From assembly GCA_016717005.1 (NCBI GenBank), contig JADJUF010000037.1, positions 496,001-560,000 on the forward strand: DNA of 64,000 nt. The letters run 5' to 3'. Source of the DNA: Myxococcales bacterium (GTDB lineage: Bacteria > Myxococcota_A > Polyangia > Haliangiales > Haliangiaceae). This document shows, piece by piece, positions 8,473-17,088 of the stretch. Within the stretch, counting starts at the first letter, position 1; the number at the start of each line of letters is the position of its first letter. A program made the translations under genes and the position numbers. The notes beneath the pieces are model-generated. The model saw nothing but the letters and a program-made list of their open reading frames with translations. It ran no database searches and was not told the origin of the DNA.

Positions 8473-9108
8473 ATGACCAATCTAGCGTCCGTGTTGAATC
8501 AACTCACGGAGCAGTCCACCGGCGATGACCTCAAGGCGGTCGCCTATGTGCTCGGCGAGTGCCTCGCCCGACGCGACGACGCGTCCCTCCGTGAGGGCTA
8601 CGACCGCTTGCGCGCGCTGCGGCGCAACGCCGCCGACGCCTCGAGCCTGCGCGGCTTCCTCATCGCGCTCACGACGAGCCTCGATGGGTACTTCGCGACG
8701 ATCGAGGCGGTGACCCGGGTCGAGAGCCTGGCGGACGAGGTCAAGGAGATGCCGACCTGGCAGACCATCCTCGCGCGCCTGGCCGCCGGTCCGGTCAACC
8801 AGGTCGAGCTCGGCCACGCGCAGGCCGAGCCGCGCGCGAAGTCGACCATCTCGATCGCGCTCGAAGACCTGCGGCAGCGGGAGCTGGTGGAGCACGTCCC
8901 CAGCGCCAGTCGGCGGGAGCGGATCCACTCGCTGACGCGCCTGGGCCGCGCCGTGGTCGAGGCGGCCCAGCTGGAGGTCTCGCCCGCGGTCGCGGTGAGC
9001 GCCGCGACCAGCGCACCGGCACCGACCGCTGCAGTGGCTTCGGGACCGAAGGGACGCCGACCGACCGGTCGGAAGCGGAACGATTCGGGCGAGCAGACCG
9101 CGCCCTGA
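8473..9108 (+). CDS. Winged-helix (MarR-like) protein upstream of pglY
   Basis: 211 residues; GGAGGGTG precedes the ATG at 8473. Residues 1-95 are helical. Residues 98-165 look like a winged helix: MPTWQTILARLAAGP, then NQVELGHAQ and STISIALEDLRQRELV as helix-turn-helix, and a wing around ERIHSLTRLGRAVVE. The tail is Ala/Pro/Lys-rich and disordered. It stands in the position normally occupied by pglX/pglW in type 2 BREX loci, 144 bases before pglY, so it may regulate or bind DNA for the system. It lacks the WYL domain of the known BrxR regulators. The function is inferred from fold and neighbours only. Confidence 0.55.
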   Translation: MTNLASVLNQLTEQSTGDDLKAVAYVLGECLARRDDASLREGYDRLRALRRNAADASSLRGFLIALTTSLDGYFATIEAVTRVESLADEVKEMPTWQTILARLAAGPVNQVELGHAQAEPRAKSTISIALEDLRQRELVEHVPSASRRERIHSLTRLGRAVVEAAQLEVSPAVAVSAATSAPAPTAAVASGPKGRRPTGRKRNDSGEQTAP

Positions 9109-9252
9109 CGGACATGCGCCGAGCCGCGCGCGATCGATCACCCGGCGCGGGTGAATCGGACCCGCGGCGCGCGCCGTGAACGACCGGGCGGCGGCCCCGG
9201 CCCTGGCGGCTTCCGTCTATAGTCGCCCGGCGCGCCCGCGGCGCTCCCGACC

Positions 9253-12200
9253 ATGGCCGAACCGACCTTCGTCCGCGATCTCTTCAACCTGCCGGAGCAG
9301 ATCCGCAAGGGTGACTTCGTCCTCAAGCTGTCCGAGGGCATCGACAACCCGCGCGTGACGGCGGAGACCTACGTGGTCACCCCGCGGCTGGCCCAGGCCT
9401 TCGACGCGGCGTTGACGCTGGTCGGCGGCGCGCTGCGCGACGGCCGCAGCCAGGCGGCGTACCTCCATGGCAGCTTCGGCTCGGGCAAGTCGCACTTCAT
9501 GGCGCTGCTGTCGCTCCTGCTCGCGGGCCAGGAGGACGCGTGGCGCATCCCCGAGCTGCACCGGCTGCGGGCCAAGCACGAGTTCGTCGGGCAGCGGCGG
9601 CTGCTCGAGCTGCACTTTCACATGATCGGCCAGCCGTCGCTCGAGGCGGCGGTGTTCGGCGGCTACCTGGCGCACGTGCGCGCGCACCACCCGTCCGCGC
9701 CGCTGCCGGGGCTGTTCGCCGACGAGGGGCTGTTCGACAACGCGGTGCGGCTGCGGACCACGCTCGGCGACGACGCGTTCTTCGCGCCGATGAACGCCGG
9801 CGCGGGCGCCGACGCCGGCTGGGGCAGCTTCGGCCAGCGCTGGACCGGCGCCAGCTTCGTGGCCGCGACCACGTCGGCCGAGCCCGACGCGCGCGCCGAG
9901 CTGTTCACCGCGCTGGTCCAGACCCACTTCCAGGGCTGGGACCGCGCCGCCAGCAACTTCGTCGATCTGGATAGCGGCCTGGCGACCCTGGCCCGCCACG
10001 CGGCCGGGCTCGGCTACCACGGTGTGGTGCTGTTCCTCGACGAGCTGATCCTGTGGCTGGCGGGCCGCGCCGCGGACGCCGCGTGGCTGCACAGCGAGGC
10101 CCAGAAGATGGTCAAGCTGGTCGAGGCCGCCGACATGCACCGGCAGATCCCGCTGGTGTCGTTCATCGCGCGCCAGCGCAACCTCGCCGATCTGGTGGGC
10201 GAGGACTACGCCGGCGTCGAGGAGATGCGGCTGCGCCAGTCGCTCAAGCACTGGGAGGGGCGCTACGACACGATCGAGCTGCAGGACTCGAACCTGCCGG
10301 CGATCGTCGAGAAGCGGGTGCTGCGCGCGCGGGATGACCAAGCTCGCCAGACCCTCGACGACGCCTTCGAGCGCATGCGGCGATCGGCGGGGCCGGCCTG
10401 GAACGTCATGCTCGGCGGCGACGACCAGGCGGCGTTCCGCAAGCTGTACCCGTTCAGCCCGGCGCTGGTCGACGTGCTGGTGGCGCTGTCGAACTCGCTG
10501 CAGCGGCAGCGCACCGCGATCAAGCTGCTGCTCGAGATCCTGGTCGATCACACCAGCGATCTGGTCCTGGGCGACGTCGTGCGCGTGGGCGATCTGTTCG
10601 ACGTGCTCGCGGCTGGCCAGGACTCGGCCGACGGCGTCATGCGCAGCCGGTTCGAGGCCGCCAAGCAGATCTACAAGTATCAGTTCCTGCCGCTGATCCA
10701 GCGCCAGAACGGCACCGACGGCGCCGCCCGGTGCCAGCGCGTGCGCGACGACGCCGTCCGCCTGGGCTGCTCGGGCTGCGCCGAGCGCGCGTGCCGCACC
10801 GACAACCGCCTGATCAAGACGCTGCTCATCGCCGCGCTCGTGCCCGAGGTCGACGCGGTCAAGGACCTGTCGGCGTCGCGGCTGGTCCAGCTCAACCACG
10901 GGTCGCTCAAGCTGCCGATCCCGGGCAACGAGGCCAGCCACGTCGCCGGCAAGCTGCGCAGCTGGGCCGCCGAGATCGGGCAGCTCCAGGTCGGCACCGA
11001 GGCCGATCCGCGCGCGCGGCTGCGCCTCGAGGGCGTCGATCTGGGGCCGATCCTCGAGCGCGCCCGCCACGTCGACTCCAGCGGCGCGCGCCAGCGCGTC
11101 ATGCGCGACCTGCTGTTCGAGGCCCTCGGCCTGGAGAAGGTGCTCGAGAAGGGCAAGGCCCACAGCGTCGAGTGGCGCAGCACCAACCGCTCGGGCCTGG
11201 TGCTGTTCGGGAACGTCCGCACCATGGGCCCCGACACCCTCCGCTGCGGCGACGGGGAGGACTGGCGGCTGGTGATCGACTACCCGTTCGACGATCACGA
11301 GTTCGGCCCGGCCGACGATCAGGAGGCGCTGGAGCGCTTCACCGAGACCAGCGGCGGGAGCTGGACGCTGGTGTGGCTGCCGAGCTTCCTGTCGGACGCG
11401 CTCGAGAAGCTGCTCGGCGAGCTGGTCATCCTGGAGCACATCCTCGAGACCCGCGAGACCGCGCGGGGCTACGTCGCCGAGCTGAGCGTCGAGAACCAGA
11501 GCCGCGCGCTGACCGACCTCGAGAACCTGCGCAGCGCCAAGAAGCAGCGGCTGATGCTGGTGCTCGAGCAGGCCTACGGCCTGGCCACGCCGAAGGAGGG
11601 GGACCTCGACTCGGCGCGCACGATCGAGCGCCACCTGTTCGTGCTCAAGCCGGGCGCGCAGCTGGCGGCCCGGGTCCCGCCCAACTTCGCGGAGGCGGTC
11701 GACATCTACGTCGAGGATCTGCTCGCGACCCGGTGGCCGCGCCACCCGCGCCTGACCGCCAAGCTGACCAAGCGTCGGGTCGAGACGTTGATCGACGTGT
11801 TCGGCCAGCTGGTGGACAGCGACGACAAGCGGCTCCCGGCCGAGCGGGCGCTGGTCGACGAGGTCCGCGGCACGCTCGGCGAGCTGGGCCTGGTGCGCAC
11901 CACCGAGAACGCGATCCACCTGCTCGAGGACCGGACGCTGCAGGAGCTCGAGAACCGCCGCTCGCAGAAGGCCGTCGACCAGCCGACCGTGAGTCAGCTC
12001 CGCGCGTGGCTCGACGACACCGGCAAGATGGGCCTGCCGACCGAGGCCGAAGACCTGACGGTGCGCTGCTACGCCCGCCACGCCGCGCGCACGTTCGTCT
12101 ACTTCGGGAAGGCCTACACGCCCGAGGCCGGGCGGCCGATCCCCGCCGAGGTCGTCCTCGAGAAGCCCCAGCTCCCGGGCCAGGCCGACTGGGCCCGCGC

Positions 12201-12942
12201 GCTCGACATGGCGGGCGCGCTGCTGGGCGTGACGATGGCCGGGCGCGCGCTCCACGCCGACAACCTCAAGCGCTTCGAGCTGCTCGTCGCCGAGCGCGTG
12301 AAGGAGGTCGCGCCCGCGGCCGACAAGCTGCCGGCGCTGATCGACGGCGCGCGGAGCGCGTTCGAGCTGGGCGCCGACATCGATCGCCTGCGCACGGCCC
12401 GCGCCGCCGCCGACCTGTGCGGCGCGCTCCTCGGCCAGGCCGCGCTGCGTCAGGTCGCGGTGCTCGCAGCCTGCGCGCCGGTGACCTCGGCCCAGGCGCT
12501 GGCGCGGAGCCTGGCCACCAGCAAGGCCGTCGCCCAGGTGCTCACGGATCGTCTCACCATGGGCCAGTTCGATGCGCTCACAGCCCGCCGCGGCGTCGTC
12601 GAAGGCGCGGCCGAGCTGCTCGACCGCGTGGCCGCGATCGTGCGCCAGGACGAGATCGTCGCCGCGCTGCCCGAGCACGTCCGGCGCGCGGCGGAGGAGG
12701 CCCAGCGCCTGCTGACCGGGACCGTGCCGCAGCCACCGCCGCCATCACCCGGCTGGCGCGTCGTGCTCGAGCGGACCGTCCACGGCCAGGGCAAGGCCCG
12801 GGCGCTGGCGGCGCTCGACGACGCGGTCGCGGCCGCGCGCGCGGCGATCGAGGGCGGCGACGACGAGGTCGAGCTGAGCGGCGCGCTGCACGTCAAGGCC
12901 CGGACCGCCGCGCCGTCGCCACGGCGAGGCGGCAAGGCATGA
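9253..12942 (+). CDS. pglY: PglY, BREX type 2 large P-loop ATPase
   Basis: 1,229 residues, the usual size for PglY. Walker A is LHGSFGSGKSHF at about residue 73, the form shared by PglY and BrxC ATPases; Walker B-like VVLFLDELILWL lies near residue 260. A Cys cluster (CSGC and flanking Cys) near residue 507 could bind zinc. The C-terminal third is helical. In type 2 BREX/Pgl phage defence this ATPase works with PglZ and the methyltransferase PglX; its biochemical role is not settled. The ATG at 9253 opens the operon, and the stop overlaps pglZ as ATGA. Composition matches the host, unlike the 1-6 kb cluster. Confidence 0.9.
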   Translation: MAEPTFVRDLFNLPEQIRKGDFVLKLSEGIDNPRVTAETYVVTPRLAQAFDAALTLVGGALRDGRSQAAYLHGSFGSGKSHFMALLSLLLAGQEDAWRIPELHRLRAKHEFVGQRRLLELHFHMIGQPSLEAAVFGGYLAHVRAHHPSAPLPGLFADEGLFDNAVRLRTTLGDDAFFAPMNAGAGADAGWGSFGQRWTGASFVAATTSAEPDARAELFTALVQTHFQGWDRAASNFVDLDSGLATLARHAAGLGYHGVVLFLDELILWLAGRAADAAWLHSEAQKMVKLVEAADMHRQIPLVSFIARQRNLADLVGEDYAGVEEMRLRQSLKHWEGRYDTIELQDSNLPAIVEKRVLRARDDQARQTLDDAFERMRRSAGPAWNVMLGGDDQAAFRKLYPFSPALVDVLVALSNSLQRQRTAIKLLLEILVDHTSDLVLGDVVRVGDLFDVLAAGQDSADGVMRSRFEAAKQIYKYQFLPLIQRQNGTDGAARCQRVRDDAVRLGCSGCAERACRTDNRLIKTLLIAALVPEVDAVKDLSASRLVQLNHGSLKLPIPGNEASHVAGKLRSWAAEIGQLQVGTEADPRARLRLEGVDLGPILERARHVDSSGARQRVMRDLLFEALGLEKVLEKGKAHSVEWRSTNRSGLVLFGNVRTMGPDTLRCGDGEDWRLVIDYPFDDHEFGPADDQEALERFTETSGGSWTLVWLPSFLSDALEKLLGELVILEHILETRETARGYVAELSVENQSRALTDLENLRSAKKQRLMLVLEQAYGLATPKEGDLDSARTIERHLFVLKPGAQLAARVPPNFAEAVDIYVEDLLATRWPRHPRLTAKLTKRRVETLIDVFGQLVDSDDKRLPAERALVDEVRGTLGELGLVRTTENAIHLLEDRTLQELENRRSQKAVDQPTVSQLRAWLDDTGKMGLPTEAEDLTVRCYARHAARTFVYFGKAYTPEAGRPIPAEVVLEKPQLPGQADWARALDMAGALLGVTMAGRALHADNLKRFELLVAERVKEVAPAADKLPALIDGARSAFELGADIDRLRTARAAADLCGALLGQAALRQVAVLAACAPVTSAQALARSLATSKAVAQVLTDRLTMGQFDALTARRGVVEGAAELLDRVAAIVRQDEIVAALPEHVRRAAEEAQRLLTGTVPQPPPPSPGWRVVLERTVHGQGKARALAALDDAVAAARAAIEGGDDEVELSGALHVKARTAAPSPRRGGKA

Positions 12943-15718
12943 CGCTGCCGCGCCTGACCCGGCGCGACCTCGAGGTCGATCTCGGTCGCGTCTATGGCGC
13001 GGCGCGAGATCACTACCTGGTGGCGTTCCACGGGACCGGCGACGAGGAGATCGTCGATGTGAACGGCGCCCGGGTCCGGGTCGTGCCGGTGCGCGGCGAG
13101 CTCGAGCTCCGGCGGCGCTTGCTCGCCGTCCAGGACGACGATCGCGTCGCGTTCCTGGTGCCGTGGACCGTCGCCATGCCGATCGATCTGCAGGGCCGGT
13201 TCGCCAAGAGCGGGCGGGTGTTCCGGATCGGCCGCGAGGTCCGGATCCGGACGCTGTTCGGCGCCGCCGAGGTCGACGGCGTCCACGGCAGCCCGCTCGT
13301 CGACTACCTGCTCGAGCACCACGCCGACGAGCACTTCGCGGTCGGCGGCGGTCGGCTGACGCTCGACGCGATGTGGACCGCGTGGCTCGATCGCGCGTGG
13401 GGCCTGGGCTCCGGCGGCGAGCTGGCGCTCGACGTGTTGCTCGGCTGGGCGGCGGTCGATGGCCACGGCCCGCGGTTCGCGGCGTCGATGGCCAGCGGGC
13501 TGGCCGCGACGGTGCGCACCGAGCTGCTCGCGCACCTCGGGCGCAAGCTGGGACCGGCGGGGCCCGTGGTGTGGCGGGCGTGGGAGGCGGGCCGCGGCAC
13601 CGCGACGCTCGAGCTCGCCTTGGTCCTCGGGGCGCTGGGGTCCGCCATCACGGCGGACGACGTCGTGGCCATGTGGGTCCGGACCGCGGCGCCGCTGGTC
13701 CTCGGTGGTGAGGTCCCGGCGGCGGCGCTGGCGCGCCTCGGCGAGGCCGCCGACACGGCGCTGCGCGACGTCGTCCGCCGCCAGGGCACCGACCGCGGCC
13801 GCCGGCTGATCCAGGCGGCCGACGCGCGCGCCGTCGATCCGGCGCTGCGCCCGCACTTGATCGCGTCGGCGCGGCTCCCGTCGGCGTGGCGGGCCCGGCT
13901 CGACCGCCTCGGCGAGAGCCTCGTCGACCTCGCCGCGGCGCCGACCCTTGACGCCGCGCGCGCGCGGCGATCGATCGCCTGCGGCTGGTGCGGCGCCATG
14001 AGCTGTCCGACAGCGACGAGCAGACGGCGGTCGTGCGCCGCGCCGAGATGGCCGTGCGGCTGGCGACGTGGCTGGTCGCGCGCGCCGACCGCGAGCTGCC
14101 ACCTGCGACCACGGCGTGCGGCGACGTCGAGACGCCCGCGAGCCGGTACGTGCGCGAGGGCGGCTACCTCGACTGGGCCCGGCGGGGCGCCCGGGGCACC
14201 GATGACGGAGCCTTCGGGCGCGGCGTGGTGTCGGTGCTCGCCGCGGTCGACGCGGCGCGGGTCGAGCTCGATCGTCGGTTCGCGGCGGGGCTGCGCGGGT
14301 GGCACGAGGCCGGCCGACCGTCGACCCAGGTCGTGCCGATCGATCAGGCGGTGAAGCGCCTGGCCGGGCGGTTCCTGCGCGAGAAGGCGGAGCGACGGCT
14401 GCTGGTCGTGCTGATGGACGGCATGGCCTGGGCCCAGGCGGCCGAGCTGCTCGAGTCGATGGGACGGCGCGCGTCGGTCTGGGGACCGCTGGCGTGGCAC
14501 GGCCTGGCCGGGCATCGGATCGGCGACGCGCCGTTCCCGCCGGTGATCACCACGTTCCCCTCGCTGACCGAGATCAGCCGCGCCGCGTTCTTCGCGGGGA
14601 AGCCGATGCCGGCGGGCCCGTCGCCGAACACGCAAGACGATCCCAAGCGTTGGCGCGCGCACCGCGACATGGTGAAGTTCTGCGGGGCGACCGACGCGCC
14701 GCAGCTGCTGCTCCGCGGCGATGGCCAGACCGCCGACGGCTCGGCGACCCCCGAGGCGCTCAGTCAAGTGCTCGACCGATCGCGCCGGGTCACCGCCGTG
14801 GTGATCAACACCATCGACATGTCGCTCAAGACCGACGCGGCCCACCAGCACGTGTGGACCCTCGACACCGTCAAGGCGCTGCGCGACCTGCTCGAGCGCG
14901 CCGCCGAAGCCGGCCGCGCGGTCCTGCTGTGCAGCGACCACGGGCACGTGCCGTCCGACCGGTTCACGGGCGGCGTCCGCCTGCAGGACGGCGGCGCGCG
15001 CTGGCGGCCGTGGGCCAGCGCTGACGCGCCGGTCGGCGAGCACGAGATCGGGCTCGCCGCAGCCGATGGCGTCTGGGCGCCGCGCGGCGCGCACGGCGTG
15101 GTGCTCCTGGCCGACGATACCCAGCGCTACGGCGGCGGCACCGGCGCGGGCGAGCACGGCGGCGCCACCCTGGCCGAGGCGCTCGCACCGTGCCTGTTCG
15201 TCGGCTGCAAGGACAACCCCGCCGCCGAGGATGACCCGGGCCAGGCGGTGCGGCCGGCGAGGTCCCCGACATGGTGGAACTTCGACGTCGGTGGCACGGA
15301 GCCGGTGCTCGAGGTCGACGACCCGCGGTCGGGCCGGCGCAAGAAGCCCGCGCCCGACAACCAGCTCGCGCTGGTCGGCGTGACACCGCCCGTCGCCCCG
15401 ACGCCAGCACCCCGCCGGCCACCGAGCGCGTCGCCGTTGGCGACCGCGCCGCTCTTGATCGCACGCGTCGTGGGCGCCGCCGAGCGCGAGCGGGTCGTGG
15501 CCGCGGTCGAATTTCTCCGGTCGCGCGGCGGCGTCGCCGACGCGGCCGCCTTCGCGGCCGAGCTGGGCGAGTTCGTCGCCCGGGTGAGCGGGCTGGTCTC
15601 GAGGATGCAAGAGGTGCTCAACGTCGACGGCTACCAGGTGCTCCGCTACGATCGCCAGGGCAAGCAGGTCCACCTCGACGTCGCCAAGCTCGCGCAGCAG
15701 TTCGAAGTGACGCTCTAG
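12939..15718 (+). pseudogene. pglZ: PglZ, BREX alkaline-phosphatase-fold protein, frame broken at a CG repeat
   Basis: Together the two frames give about 926 residues, normal for type 2 PglZ. The first 340 residues read from the ATG at 12939. The frame then changes within a (CG)6 run at 13955-13966, and the rest continues as DRLRLVRRHELSDSDEQ to the stop at 15718. Removing exactly one CG unit fuses the halves in frame. The metal-binding alkaline phosphatase features lie in the second part: VVLMDGMAW (about 14405), the TTFPSLTEIS nucleophile region (about 14551) and CSDHGH (about 14932). PglZ is the hallmark of BREX/Pgl systems. The break may be a sequencing error, a true mutation or phase variation; the locus is otherwise well conserved. 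Confidence 0.85.
13955..13966 (+). repeat. (CG)6 dinucleotide run in pglZ
   Basis: Six uninterrupted CG units sit exactly where the pglZ reading frame is lost. Losing one unit restores the frame, which is the signature expected of slipped-strand phase variation or of a dinucleotide sequencing error. Confidence 0.8.
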
Positions 15719-15735
15719 CTCAGGATGCACGTCCG

Positions 15736-17088
15736 ATGACCGACTCCACTCCTGCGGCCGCGAGCCCGCTCAAGCGACGCGAGATCGTCGAGGCCCTGCG
15801 GATCGGCGCGGTCCCCCGGCGCGGCCTCGAGCTGTTCGCGGTCGGGCTCGAGCGCTTCGAGCGCGCGATCGACGAGGAGTTCGACGCGGTCGCCGCCGGG
15901 CGTGGACGGTTCAAGGCGATCCGCGGCGACTATGGCTCGGGCAAGACCTTCTTCGCGCGCTGGCTCGAGCACCGCGCGCGCGCCCGCGGGTTCGCCACCA
16001 CGCTGGTGCAGATCTCCGAGACCGAGACCCCGCTGTACAAGCTGCAGACCTTGTACCGACGCGCGATCGAGAACCTGCAGACCCAGGAGTGGACCGACGG
16101 CGCGTTCGCGAGCCTCATCGATCGCTGGCTGTATTCGCTCGAGGAGGAGATCATCGAGCGCGGGGGCATCAACCCCGACGACCCCGACGGGTTCGGCGTC
16201 GCGGTCGGCGATCTGCTGGAGCGCCGGCTGGTCGACGTCAGCAAGACCCAACCGCAGTACGCCGCGGCCCTGCGCAGCTGCTACGCGGCGCGCCTCAGCG
16301 GCGACCACGCGACCGAGCAAGGCTTGATCGCCTGGCTCATGGGCCAGCCCAACGTCGCGGCGTCGCTGAAGCGGGACGCGGGGATCAAGGGCGACCTCGA
16401 CTCCGACGGCGCGTCCGGGTTTCTGCGCGGCCTGCTCGAGGTGCTGCGTCAGACCGGGCGCAAGGGCCTGGTGCTCGTGCTCGACGAGGTCGAGACCATC
16501 CAGCGGGTCCGGGCGGACAGCCGCGACAAGAGCCTGAACGCGCTCCGCGCCCTCATCGACGACGTCCACGCGGGTCGCTACCCCGGCCTCTACGTGCTGA
16601 TCACCGGCACGCCGGCGTTCTTCGACGGCCCCCAGGGCGTGCGCAGGCTGGCGCCGCTGGCGCAGCGGCTCGAGACCGACTTCTCGGGCGATCCGCGCTT
16701 CCACAACCCGCGGGCCCCGCAGATCTGGCTACAGCCGTTCGACCACGCCCGGCTGATCGAGGTCGGCCGCCGCGTCCGCGACCTGTACCCGGCCGCGGCC
16801 ACGACCGGCATGATCGCGCGCGTGTCTGATCCGGTCGTCGAGCTGATCGCCCGCGGCGTCGCGGGACAGCTCGGGAACCGGGTCGGGATCGCTCCCCGCC
16901 TGTTCCTGCGACGCCTGGTCGACGTGCTCGACCGCGTCGACGAGTTCCCGGACTTCGATCCAGCGAAGGACTACGACCTCGCGCTCAAGGCCTCGGAGAT
17001 GACGCCCGAGGAGTCGGCGGCCGCCGGCCTGGCGCGCACGGTCGACGACATCGAGCTAGACCTCGCCGCCGACGAGCCCGCACCATGA
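15736..17088 (+). CDS. brxD: BrxD, BREX type 2 ATP-binding protein (DUF2791 family)
   Basis: 450 residues from the ATG at 15736, 17 bases after pglZ; its stop overlaps brxHI as ATGA. Walker A is IRGDYGSGKTFF (about residue 63) and Walker B is LVLVLDEVETI (about residue 248), followed by the sensor-like VLITGTPAFF. This is the ORC/Cdc6-like ATPase layout of BrxD (DUF2791). In type 2 BREX it is encoded between PglZ and the helicase BrxHI and is thought to energise DNA or protein remodelling in the defence complex; the detailed mechanism is not known. Gene order, size and motifs all agree. Confidence 0.88.
   Translation: MTDSTPAAASPLKRREIVEALRIGAVPRRGLELFAVGLERFERAIDEEFDAVAAGRGRFKAIRGDYGSGKTFFARWLEHRARARGFATTLVQISETETPLYKLQTLYRRAIENLQTQEWTDGAFASLIDRWLYSLEEEIIERGGINPDDPDGFGVAVGDLLERRLVDVSKTQPQYAAALRSCYAARLSGDHATEQGLIAWLMGQPNVAASLKRDAGIKGDLDSDGASGFLRGLLEVLRQTGRKGLVLVLDEVETIQRVRADSRDKSLNALRALIDDVHAGRYPGLYVLITGTPAFFDGPQGVRRLAPLAQRLETDFSGDPRFHNPRAPQIWLQPFDHARLIEVGRRVRDLYPAAATTGMIARVSDPVVELIARGVAGQLGNRVGIAPRLFLRRLVDVLDRVDEFPDFDPAKDYDLALKASEMTPEESAAAGLARTVDDIELDLAADEPAP

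Noticed and set aside
9217..12678. 1,153-codon open frame opposite pglY
   Set aside because: Long open frames on the opposite strand are expected from extreme GC3 bias; the sequence is Arg/Gly/Ala/Val-rich with no domain, while pglY has clear motifs.
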